Shown: in pieces, positions 8,328-15,688 of the stretch
Layout of the letters: every line of letters starts with the position of its first letter
Numbering within the stretch: the first letter of the stretch is position 1
Source of the DNA: Streptomyces tuirus
Lineage (GTDB): Bacteria; Actinomycetota; Actinomycetes; Streptomycetales; Streptomycetaceae
Assembly (NCBI RefSeq): GCF_014701095.1
Contig: NZ_AP023439.1
Span: 6,498,001-6,562,000 of the forward strand
Direction: 5' to 3'
DNA length: 64,000 nucleotides
Position numbers and translations under genes: made by a program
The notes under the pieces: generated by a model
What the model saw: only the letters and a program-made list of their open reading frames with translations
What the model was told of the DNA's origin: nothing
The model's database searches: none

Positions 8328-9161
8328 GTGGAGCTCAGTGCCGGCGGCGTCGGCATGCGGGTCGGTCCGATGGGGACCGGCCGCACCTGGCGCGCCGACG
8401 CGCCGCTGGAGCGCGTGCACCGCATCGACTTCCACGTCGTGATGCTGTTCGGCGCCGGCCCGGTCCGGCACATGGTCGACTTCACCGAGTACGAGGCCAC
8501 GGCCGGGGACCTGCTGTGGATCCGCCCGGGGCAGGTCCACCGCTTCCCGCGCAGCAGCGAGTACCGCGGAACCGTGCTGACCATGCAGCCCGGCTTCCTG
8601 CCCCGCTCGACCGTGGAGGCCACCGGCCTCTACCGCTACGACCTGCCGCCGCTGCTGCGCCCCGACGCGCCCCAACTGGCCGGTCTGCAAGCCGCGCTCG
8701 CCCAGCTGCTGCGCGAGTACGAGGACACGGCCACGCTCCCGCTGAGCCTGCACACCGCCGTCCTGCGCCACACGCTGACGGCGTTCCTGCTGAGGCTCGC
8801 CCACCTCGCGGCGAGTACGGCGCAGGCCCTGCGGCAGCGGTCCGACTCCACCTTCACCCTCTTCCGGGACGCCGTGGAGCGGGACTTCGCCACCAACCAC
8901 AGCGTCACCGCCTACGCCGACGCGCTCGGCTACTCCCGCCGCACCCTGGTCCGGGCGGTGCGCGCCGCGACCGGTCAGACCCCCAAGGCCTTCATCGACA
9001 AGCGCGTGGTCCTCGAGGCCAAACGGCTCCTCGCCCACACCGAACCGCCCATCGGCCGGGTCGGCGTGGCGGTCGGCTTCCCCGACGCCGCCAACTTCTC
9101 CAAGTTCTTCCATCAGCACACCGACCGGACCCCGGCGGCGTTCCGCGCGGAGTTGCGCTGA
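8328..9161 (+). CDS. AraC family transcriptional regulator
   Basis: The 277-residue protein has an N-terminal cupin-like sensor (roughly 20-110, with the DLLWIRPGQVHRFP barrel motif) and a C-terminal double helix-turn-helix DNA-binding domain (roughly 185-277). The second helix signature ends GVAVGFPDAANFSKFFHQHTD. I chose the GTG at 8328: the frame is open back to 8262 but holds no other ATG, GTG or TTG, and no clear ribosome site is visible, so translation may be leaderless. It is divergent from tal across only 62 bp, so control of the pentose-phosphate operon is plausible. A convergent terminator follows. Confidence 0.9.
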   Translation: MELSAGGVGMRVGPMGTGRTWRADAPLERVHRIDFHVVMLFGAGPVRHMVDFTEYEATAGDLLWIRPGQVHRFPRSSEYRGTVLTMQPGFLPRSTVEATGLYRYDLPPLLRPDAPQLAGLQAALAQLLREYEDTATLPLSLHTAVLRHTLTAFLLRLAHLAASTAQALRQRSDSTFTLFRDAVERDFATNHSVTAYADALGYSRRTLVRAVRAATGQTPKAFIDKRVVLEAKRLLAHTEPPIGRVGVAVGFPDAANFSKFFHQHTDRTPAAFRAELR

Positions 9162-9171
9162 GGGCAGCGAA

Positions 9172-9201
9172 AAGGGGCCCCACGCACGCGTGGAGCCCCT
9201 T
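9172..9201. terminator. Bidirectional terminator between the AraC and GH16 genes
   Basis: A 14-bp inverted repeat with one mismatch (AAGGGGCCCCACGC at 9172-9185 against GCGTGGAGCCCCTT at 9188-9201) sits between two convergent stop codons at 9161 and 9213. A-rich bases on the left and TT on the right suit termination in either direction. Confidence 0.8.
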
Positions 9202-9212
9202 CCCGGGCCGGG

Positions 9213-10610
9213 TCAGCGCCCGAACGTGAACCAGTTGACGTTCACGAAGTCCGCCGGCTGCCCGCTGCTGAAGGTCAGATACACGTCGTGCGTGCCGGTC
9301 ACGCCACTGATGTTCGCCGGGACGGTCCGCCACGACTGCCAGCCGCCGGTGTTGCCCACCGCGAAGCTGCCGATGGGCGCGTTGCCGCGGCTGTCCAGCC
9401 GTACCTCGACCAGCCCGCTGACGCCGCTCGCCGCGCCGCTCGCGACCCGGGCGCTGAACTGCCGGGCCGCCGTGGAGCCGAAGTTGACGCCCTTGAACTG
9501 CAGCCAGTCGCCGCTGGCCAGCGCGCCGACGTTCTGCCCGCCGCCGGAGTCGGTCGTCGTCTCGGTGAGCACGCCGGACTGGCCGTCGTAGGACTCGGCC
9601 TGGATGGCGGAGTAGGCGTCACGGTTCCCGGTCGGCGGGGGCGTGGTGCCACCGCCTCCCGAGGACAGCACCTGTACGTAGTCGACGACCATCGCGTGGC
9701 CCGGCTGCGTCCCGGCGTCCGGGCCGCCGCCGAACGCGTCGGGGAAGCCACCGCCCATCGCGACGTTCAGGATGACGAAGAAGCCGTGGTCGGTGGCGTT
9801 CTTCCAGGTCGTCGCGTCGACCTGATTCGCGCGCACGGTGTGGTAGTTGACACCGTCGAGGTAGAAGCGGATCTCCTCGACGCTCGTGGAGCGGTCCCAC
9901 TCCATCCGGTACGTGTGGAAGCCGGCCTGGCAGGAGGTGCCCTGGCAGGTGGTGGAACCCCCGATGCCGCTGGTCTCGTTGCAGGGGCCGCCCGGTGAGG
10001 TGCCGCAGTGCATCGTCGCGAACACCGTGTTCATGCCCTGGGTGTTCTCCATGATGTCCAGCTCACCGACCGCCGGCCAGTTCCAGTAGTTGCCGCGGTA
10101 GGGGCCGCCCAGCATCCAGAACGCCGGCCAGTAGCCCTTGGCGGCGGCGCCGGTGACGTTCGGCACCTGGATGCGCGATTCGACGCGGAGCTTGCCGCCG
10201 GCCGGGGGCTGGAAGTCGGTGCGCCTGGTCTCGATCCGTCCGGAGGTCCAGTTGCCGGCGGCGTCCCGCCGGGGCGTGATGCGGAGGTTGCCGCTGCCGT
10301 CGAGCGCGACGTTGTCCGTGCTGTTCGTCATCGTCTCGATCTCGCCGGTGCCCCAGCCCGTGGGACCGCCCGGGTAACCCCGGCCGGTGGCGTACTGCCA
10401 GTCGGAGGTGTTGACGCCGGTGCCGGCGGCGCCGTTGAAGTCGTCCAGGAACAGCTGCGTCCAGCCCGACGGGGGTGTCGGCGCGGAGGCGGTCGCGGAC
10501 GGGGTGGCGACCGCGGAGGCGGCGGCCGCGAGACCGAGCGTGCTGACGACGGCGACGAACGCCCGCCGCAGCGGGCGCCGTCTGCGCGAGGTGCCGGTGG
10601 TGTCGCTCAT
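9213..10610 (-). CDS. Secreted GH16 endo-beta-1,3-glucanase with C-terminal CBM6
   Basis: The protein hydrolyses beta-1,3- (or mixed 1,3-1,4-) glucans such as laminarin outside the cell. The 465-residue product starts MSDTTGTSRRRRPLRRAF with a twin-arginine-rich signal peptide ending near ASA at residue 43. The GH16 domain spans about 48-310 and shows the catalytic motif ELDIME with Glu183 as nucleophile, Asp185, and Glu188 as acid/base. A Gly/Thr/Pro linker near 315-325 leads to a CBM6 (about 330-465, opening AYSAIQAESYDGQSGV). The ATG at 10610 was preferred over an upstream GTG because the signal peptide begins there. A perfect LacI-type operator at 10644-10657 lies just upstream. Confidence 0.93.
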   Translation of the reverse strand: MSDTTGTSRRRRPLRRAFVAVVSTLGLAAAASAVATPSATASAPTPPSGWTQLFLDDFNGAAGTGVNTSDWQYATGRGYPGGPTGWGTGEIETMTNSTDNVALDGSGNLRITPRRDAAGNWTSGRIETRRTDFQPPAGGKLRVESRIQVPNVTGAAAKGYWPAFWMLGGPYRGNYWNWPAVGELDIMENTQGMNTVFATMHCGTSPGGPCNETSGIGGSTTCQGTSCQAGFHTYRMEWDRSTSVEEIRFYLDGVNYHTVRANQVDATTWKNATDHGFFVILNVAMGGGFPDAFGGGPDAGTQPGHAMVVDYVQVLSSGGGGTTPPPTGNRDAYSAIQAESYDGQSGVLTETTTDSGGGQNVGALASGDWLQFKGVNFGSTAARQFSARVASGAASGVSGLVEVRLDSRGNAPIGSFAVGNTGGWQSWRTVPANISGVTGTHDVYLTFSSGQPADFVNVNWFTFGR

Positions 10611-10643
10611 GTGGGGATGCCTCTCGGATCGGATGCGGGAGGG

Positions 10644-10657
10644 TGAGAGCGCTCTCA
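10644..10657. promoter_or_regulatory. Perfect 14-bp palindromic operator (LacI/CebR-like), GH16-proximal
   Basis: The sequence TGAGAGCGCTCTCA is a perfect palindrome, 34 bp upstream of the GH16 start codon. It closely resembles the TGGGAGCGCTCCCA site of the cello-oligosaccharide repressor CebR and other LacI-family sites centred on AGCGCT. A LacI-type repressor therefore probably controls this glucanase; no such gene is adjacent. Confidence 0.8.
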
Positions 10658-10816
10658 AAGTGCCGTCAATGTGCTCCACGCGACCCGGGTCGTCAAGAGG
10701 TAAAGCCGGGATTGGTGCGGGGACGGTCGGTGAGTGCACAGCTTGAACAGGCCGGTGCCGAAGGGAAGGCGCGAGCGGGGAGCGAGGGAGGCCTGGTGAG
10801 GCTGCTTTCCACGGGC

Positions 10817-10830
10817 TGAGAGCGCTCTCA
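10817..10830. promoter_or_regulatory. Second identical 14-bp palindromic operator
   Basis: This is an exact second copy of TGAGAGCGCTCTCA, with its centre 173 bp from the first. It lies 109 bp before the SRPBCC start, so the same repressor could loop between the two sites or control the rightward cluster too. Confidence 0.75.
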
Positions 10831-10938
10831 CGTCTGTCTCAGTGACAGCGGCGAGCCTCAGGACCGCGCTGTTGAACCAGGGCTACCGGGGCACTCGGGG
10901 TGGACGCAGACCACCGGTCGAGGCAGCAGGAGGCATCC

Positions 10939-11448
10939 GTGGCCGTACGCCATCACCTGATCCGAGTCGCCCCGGGCGCCGTGTGGGACGTCCTCGCCGA
11001 CGGCCACCGCTACGCGGAGTGGGTGGTGGGCACCTCGGAGTCCCACCCGGTGCGCGGACAGTGGCCGCGCACCGGCGCGGCGATCCGCTACGAGATCCGT
11101 CTCGGCCCGGTGCGGCTCGACAACGAGACGGTCGTCCGCCACTGCGAGGAAGGCAAGCTGCTGGAGCTGGAGGCCCACGCCGGTGTGCTCGGCACGGCAC
11201 GCATCGCGATCGAGCTGCGGCCTTGGGGCGAGCACTGCCTGGTGATCGTGGACGAGCACCCCCTGAGAGGCGCCGGCGGCCGGCTGCACAACGTCGGCTT
11301 CGAGGTGCTGATCCAGCTCCGCCACCGCGCCATGCTGGCCCGGCTGGCCAGACTGTGCGAGGCCGAGGCGCGGGTCCCCGGAGGCACCCGCCGCGCCCTG
11401 GGCCAGGTGACCAGCGGGTCCGGCGGGGACGGAGCCGGCCATGCCTGA
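10939..11448 (+). CDS. SRPBCC (START/polyketide-cyclase-like) family protein
   Basis: This 169-residue protein has the fold signature of small ligand-binding SRPBCC proteins. An N-terminal strand and helix HHLIRVAPGAVWDVLADGHRYAEWV is followed by a curved sheet with PRTGAAIRYEIRLGPVRLDNETV and a C-terminal helix (EVLIQLRHRAMLARLARLCE). The GTG at 10939 was chosen because AGGAGG precedes it by 5 nt; the longer GTG at 10900 lacks a ribosome site. It overlaps the next gene by 8 bp. Members bind or cyclise hydrophobic molecules, so it may handle the substrate of the neighbouring oxidoreductases. The ligand is unknown. Confidence 0.82.
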   Translation: MAVRHHLIRVAPGAVWDVLADGHRYAEWVVGTSESHPVRGQWPRTGAAIRYEIRLGPVRLDNETVVRHCEEGKLLELEAHAGVLGTARIAIELRPWGEHCLVIVDEHPLRGAGGRLHNVGFEVLIQLRHRAMLARLARLCEAEARVPGGTRRALGQVTSGSGGDGAGHA

Positions 11449-13063
11449 CGCCGTGGTGATCGGCGCGGGCCCCAACGGCCTGGTGGCCGCCAACATCCTC
11501 GCGGACGACGGGTGGAGCGTCGAGGTGCTGGAGGAACAGCCCGAACCGGGCGGCGCCGTACGCCACGACCGCGGCGTCGACCCCGCCTACGTCAACGACC
11601 TGTTCAGCTCCTTCTACCCCCTCGCCGCCGCCTCGCCGGTTCTGGCAGCGCTGCGCCCCGAGGAGCACGGACTGCGCTGGAGCCACGCGCCCAGCGTGCT
11701 GGCCCACCCCCTCACCGACGGCAGCTGCGCCGTCCTGGACCGGAACATCGAGACCACCGCCGCGTCCCTCGACACCTTCGAGCCGGGCGACGGAGCCGCC
11801 TGGCAGCGGCTGCACCGGGTGTGGCAGGGCTTGCGCCCCGGCCTCCTGGACGCCCTGTTCACCCCGTTCCCGCCCGTCCGCGCCACGGCCCGGCTCGCAC
11901 TCAGGCTGCGGGCAGCGGGCGGACTGCGCATCGCCCGCTCCCTGGTGCTGCCGGTGCGGCGCCTGGGGGAGGAGGAGTTCCGCGGCCAGGGTGGGCGGCT
12001 GCTGCTGGCCGGCAACGCCCTGCACGCCGACCTCGCCCCCGAGTCGGCCGGCAGCGGCGGCTTCGGCTGGCTGATGGCAATGCTGGGACAGACCTACGGC
12101 TTCCCGGTCCCGGCCGGCGGCTCCGGCGCGCTGACCTCGGCCCTGGTCCGGCGTCTGGAGAGCCGGGGCGGACGGGTCCGCTGCGGGCAGCGCGTCGAAC
12201 ACGTCGTCGTCCGCGGCGGGCGGGCCGTCGGCGTGCGCACGGCGGGCGGTGACGCGGTGCCGGCCCGCCGGGCGGTGCTCGCGGACGTGTCGGTGCCCGC
12301 CCTGTACGGCGAGCTGGTCGACCCCGCTCACCTGCCCGCGCAACTCCTCGACGACCTGCGGCGCTTCCAGTGGGACTTCGCCACGTTCAAGGTCGACTGG
12401 GCGCTGGACGGGCCGGTGCCCTGGCAGAGCGAGCAGGCGTCCCGGGCCGGCACCGTGCACCTCGCCGACGGCATGGACGAGCTGACCCGGTTCACCGCGC
12501 AGATCGCCATGCGGCAGGTCCCGGACCGGCCGTTCACCATCTTCGGCCAGATGACCACCGCCGACGCCACCCGCTCCCCCCAAGGCACCGAATCGGCCTG
12601 GGCGTACACCCACATCCCGCACGAGATCCGCGCCGACGCCGCCGACGAGGGCATCACCGGCCGCTGGGACACCAAGGACCAGGAACTCATGGCCGACCGC
12701 GTCGAACGCCAGGTGGAGCGCTTCGCGCCCGGCTTCCGCTCACTGATCCGGGGCCGCCGCATCCTGGCACCCCCGACCCTGGAGGCGCTCGACCGCAATC
12801 TCGCGGGCGGCGCCATCAACGGCGGCACCACCGCGATGCACCAGCAGCTCGTCTTCCGCCCCCTGCCCGGCACCGGCCGCCCGGAGACCCCGCTACCGGG
12901 CCTGTACCTCGCCTCCGCCGGAGCCCATCCCGGCGGCGGGGTGCACGGCGCGCCCGGAGCCAACGCCGCCCGGGCCGCCCTGCGCCGCAACCGGGCTCCC
13001 GGCCTGGCTGCCGGGGCCCAGCGGCTCCTCGCCCAGCGCGACCGCACCGGAGCCAGGCGCTGA
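11441..13063 (+). CDS. FAD-dependent oxidoreductase, phytoene desaturase (CrtI/PYROXD2)-like
   Basis: The 540-residue flavoprotein begins with a classic GxGxxG dinucleotide fold (VVIGAGPNGLVAANILAD) and has a C-terminal FAD-closing segment near 470-510 (LPGLYLASAGAHPGGGVHGAPG). The overall architecture matches CrtI-like desaturases and the PYROXD2 family. Those enzymes remove hydrogen from polyenes or other lipophilic substrates. It overlaps the SRPBCC gene by 8 bp and the SDR follows after 45 bp, so the three are almost surely co-transcribed. No phytoene synthase is nearby, so carotenoid synthesis itself is not supported. Confidence 0.85.
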   Translation: MPDAVVIGAGPNGLVAANILADDGWSVEVLEEQPEPGGAVRHDRGVDPAYVNDLFSSFYPLAAASPVLAALRPEEHGLRWSHAPSVLAHPLTDGSCAVLDRNIETTAASLDTFEPGDGAAWQRLHRVWQGLRPGLLDALFTPFPPVRATARLALRLRAAGGLRIARSLVLPVRRLGEEEFRGQGGRLLLAGNALHADLAPESAGSGGFGWLMAMLGQTYGFPVPAGGSGALTSALVRRLESRGGRVRCGQRVEHVVVRGGRAVGVRTAGGDAVPARRAVLADVSVPALYGELVDPAHLPAQLLDDLRRFQWDFATFKVDWALDGPVPWQSEQASRAGTVHLADGMDELTRFTAQIAMRQVPDRPFTIFGQMTTADATRSPQGTESAWAYTHIPHEIRADAADEGITGRWDTKDQELMADRVERQVERFAPGFRSLIRGRRILAPPTLEALDRNLAGGAINGGTTAMHQQLVFRPLPGTGRPETPLPGLYLASAGAHPGGGVHGAPGANAARAALRRNRAPGLAAGAQRLLAQRDRTGARR

Positions 13064-13108
13064 ACCCGGCCCTCCGGGGCAGGGCCGCGCCGGAAGAAAG
13101 GGCAGCCC

Positions 13109-13990
13109 ATGGCAAGCAGTCCGCTCGCCGAGCGCACGATCGTCGTCACCGGAGCCGCCCGCGGCGTGGGAGCGGCCCTGGCCCGCGAGGTCGCCCGGCG
13201 CGGCGCCCGGGTCGCGCTCGTCGGTCACGAGAAGAGCGGACTGGACGCGGTCGCCGGCTCCCTGCCGGGCCCGGCCCTCGCCCTGGAGGCCGACGTCACC
13301 GACCTCTCCGCGCTGGAAGCGGCGGCGGACACCGTGCGGGAGCGCCTCGGTCCGCCCTCGGCCGTGGTGGCGAACGCAGGCATCGCCGAGGGCGGCGCAC
13401 TCCTCGCCTCGGACCCGGCCGCCTGGCGCCGCGTGATCGACGTCAACCTCACCGGCAGCGCCCAGACGGCCCGGGTGTTCCTGCCGGACCTGCTCGCCAC
13501 GGCGGGCTACTTCCTCCAGGTCGCCTCCCTGGCCTCGATCGGCGCCGCCCCGCTGATGAGTGCCTACTGCGCCTCCAAGGCGGGGGTCGAGGCCTTCGCC
13601 CACTCGCTGCGCGCGGAGGTGGCGCACCACGGGGTCGCGGTGGGCATCGCCTATCTCAACTGGACGGACACCGACATGATCCGCGACGCCGACCGGTACG
13701 ACGTCCTGCGGGAACTGCGTCTGCACATGCCCCCGCCGGCCCGCCGCGTGTACCCCGTGGAGGTCGTCGCCGCCCGCCTGGTCACCGGCATGGAGCGCCG
13801 CCGTACGGCCGTCTACGCACCGGCGTGGCTGCGCCTCGCCCAGCCGATCCGCCCGGCCATGCCCCCGGTGGTCCTGCGCGTCGCGCGCCGCGCCCTGCCC
13901 CGCCTGGAGGCCTCGGGCCCGGTCCGCTACACGGGGCCGCTCGGCGCCGGGGGCCGGGCCGACCGGGCGGCGGCCGGGCGGGGCTCCTGA
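13109..13990 (+). CDS. Short-chain dehydrogenase/reductase
   Basis: The protein is 293 residues. The NAD(P) motif TGAARGVGAALAREV lies near residue 13, NAG near residue 88, and the catalytic Ser/Tyr/Lys in ASLASIGAAPLMSAYCASK near 140-160. It belongs to the classical SDR group, with a C-terminal extension of about 50 residues beyond the usual length of about 250. The extension reads VARRALPRLEASGPVRYTGP and is rich in Arg and Gly at the end. A purine-rich site (GGAAGAAAGGG) precedes the ATG. It is third in the SRPBCC cluster; the substrate is not deducible. Confidence 0.85.
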   Translation: MASSPLAERTIVVTGAARGVGAALAREVARRGARVALVGHEKSGLDAVAGSLPGPALALEADVTDLSALEAAADTVRERLGPPSAVVANAGIAEGGALLASDPAAWRRVIDVNLTGSAQTARVFLPDLLATAGYFLQVASLASIGAAPLMSAYCASKAGVEAFAHSLRAEVAHHGVAVGIAYLNWTDTDMIRDADRYDVLRELRLHMPPPARRVYPVEVVAARLVTGMERRRTAVYAPAWLRLAQPIRPAMPPVVLRVARRALPRLEASGPVRYTGPLGAGGRADRAAAGRGS

Positions 13991-14061
13991 CGACTCCGCC
14001 CGGCACGCCCGCACGGGCGGGCCGTGCCGGACACTGGTCAGCAGGAGAAGGGAGGCCGATC

Positions 14062-14913
14062 GTGCTGACCGGAGTCCGTGAACAGCTGGGCCAGGCCCTG
14101 TTCCGCCGCGTCGCGGGACCCGGCGGACCCGCGACCCGTGCCCGTATCCACCACACGCCCGGCCCGCGCTGGTTCGCACCGGACCGGCCGATCCGCACGG
14201 TCCACGGCGACGCCTCGATGTTCATCGGCGGGCTGACCGCCCTGCTCCTGCAGTCGCTGCACCCGCTCGCGATGGCGGCGGTCGCCTCCCACTCCGGCTT
14301 CCGCGGCGACCCGTGGGGCCGCCTGCAGCGCACCAGCACCTTCCTGGCCGTGACGACGTACGGCACCGCCAGAGACGCCCAGGAGGCGGTCGACCACGTG
14401 CGCGGCATCCACGAGCGGATCCGCGGCACGAGCGCCGAGGGCGTGCCGTACCACGCGGCCGACCCGCATCTGCTCGGCTGGGTGCACGCCGCCGAGACGG
14501 ACTGCTTCCTGCGCGCCCACGCCCGCTACGGGGCCCGGCCCCTGGACGCCGCCGGCTACGACGCCTACGTCGCCGACACCGCACGCGTCGCCGAGGCCCT
14601 GGGGGCGGTCGACCCGCCGCGCGACCGCGCCCGACTGGCCGAGCGCCTGGCCGCCTACCGGCCCGAACTGCGGGCCACGTCCGAGGCCCGGGCAGCCGCC
14701 CGCTTCCTGCTGTTCCAGCCTCCCCTGCCCCTGCCCGTACGGCCCTTCTACGGCGGGCTGGCCGCGAACGCCGTGACCCTGCTCCCGCCCTGGGCACGCG
14801 GCATGCTCTGGCTGCCCCGGGTCCCGCTCGTCGAGGACCTCGCGATACGCCCCACCGGCCGCGCCCTGACCCGGACCATCCGCTGGGCCATGGCCCCGGC
14901 CCGGGAAGCCTGA
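14062..14913 (+). CDS. DUF2236 / MpaB-family oxygenase-like protein
   Basis: The 283-residue protein matches the DUF2236 family (MpaB, and distantly the latex-clearing protein Lcp). Signatures are the N-terminal DASMFIGGLTALLLQSLHPL segment and the GDPWGRLQRTSTFLAVTTYG block, which carries the conserved Arg and Thr of the family's b-type haem pocket. I chose the GTG at 14062 because GGGAGG precedes it by 6 nt; the longer open frame upstream runs through other genes. The two helices near 40-60 look membrane-peripheral. It is the last gene of the SRPBCC cluster, 71 bp after the SDR. Confidence 0.85.
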   Translation: MLTGVREQLGQALFRRVAGPGGPATRARIHHTPGPRWFAPDRPIRTVHGDASMFIGGLTALLLQSLHPLAMAAVASHSGFRGDPWGRLQRTSTFLAVTTYGTARDAQEAVDHVRGIHERIRGTSAEGVPYHAADPHLLGWVHAAETDCFLRAHARYGARPLDAAGYDAYVADTARVAEALGAVDPPRDRARLAERLAAYRPELRATSEARAAARFLLFQPPLPLPVRPFYGGLAANAVTLLPPWARGMLWLPRVPLVEDLAIRPTGRALTRTIRWAMAPAREA

Positions 14914-14944
14914 ACCCGCGGCGTCCGCCGCGCCCCTGCGCCGC

Positions 14945-15688
14945 TCAGGGCTGCCACCCGAGCGCCCGCGAGATCCCGCGCGCGGCCACCCGCACCGCCG
15001 GGCCCAGTACCGGGACCTGGGCGTTCGCGTGGGGCACCACGATCGACACGGCGGCGGTCACCGTGCCGTCCGCGCCGCGTACCGGCGCCGCCACCGACAG
15101 GGCGTCCTCCGTGACCTGACGGTCGCTCACCGCCACCCCCGACCTGCGCACATCGGCCAGCACCCGCCGCAGCCGCTCCGGGTCGGTGATCGTGTACGGG
15201 GTGAAGGACGCCAGGTCGCCCGCGCAGTACTCCTTCTGGAACACCGGGTCGCCGTGGGCCAGCAGGGCGAGTCCGACTCCGGTGGCGTGCAGCGGCCAGC
15301 GGGCGCCGACGCGGATGTGCACACCCACCGCCGACCGCCCCGACAGCCACTCGGTGTAGACGACGTCCCGCCCGTCCCGCACGGCCAGTTGCACGTTCTC
15401 GTGCGTCGCCTCGTACAGGTCCTCCAGATACGGCAGCGCGATCTGCCGCAGGGCGAGGCCGCGCGGGGCCAGGGCGGCGAGCTCCCACAGCCGCAGCCCG
15501 ACGTGGTAGACGCCGGACTCGTCCCGCTCCAGGGCACCCCACTCGGTGAGCGCGCCCACCAGCCGGTGCGCCGTGGTCAGGCTCAGCCCGGCCCGCCGGC
15601 TGATGTCCGTCAGGCACAGCGCCGGATGCTCGTGGTCGAAGGCCGCGAGCACGGACAGCAGCCGGCCGGGCGCGGTGGGGGCGGTCAT
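14945..15688 (-). CDS. IclR family transcriptional regulator
   Basis: The 247-residue protein has an N-terminal winged helix (about 8-70; helices in LTDISRRAGLSLTTAHRLVGAL) and a C-terminal GAF-like effector domain (about 80-247, with VQLAVRDGRDVVYTEWLSGR). Its ATG overlaps the upstream hydrolase stop as ATGA at 15685-15688, so it is the third gene of a leftward MFS-hydrolase-regulator operon. IclR proteins usually sense small organic acids and often regulate the operon they sit in. Confidence 0.92.
   Translation of the reverse strand: MTAPTAPGRLLSVLAAFDHEHPALCLTDISRRAGLSLTTAHRLVGALTEWGALERDESGVYHVGLRLWELAALAPRGLALRQIALPYLEDLYEATHENVQLAVRDGRDVVYTEWLSGRSAVGVHIRVGARWPLHATGVGLALLAHGDPVFQKEYCAGDLASFTPYTITDPERLRRVLADVRRSGVAVSDRQVTEDALSVAAPVRGADGTVTAAVSIVVPHANAQVPVLGPAVRVAARGISRALGWQP

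Larger units (their letters stand above)
10611..10938. other. Divergent regulatory region between the GH16 and SRPBCC genes
   Basis: This 328-bp stretch has no convincing gene. It holds two identical 14-bp palindromes (annotated separately), one near each end, and the ribosome site AGGAGG at 10928-10933 for the rightward gene. An open frame from a GTG at 10900 runs into the SRPBCC gene but lacks a ribosome site. Confidence 0.7.

Noticed and set aside
12370..14061. Very long open frame (about 560 codons) before the DUF2236 start on the plus strand
   Set aside because: It is a shadow frame of the oxidoreductase and SDR genes; composition is Arg/Pro-rich and the ribosome site supports GTG at 14062.
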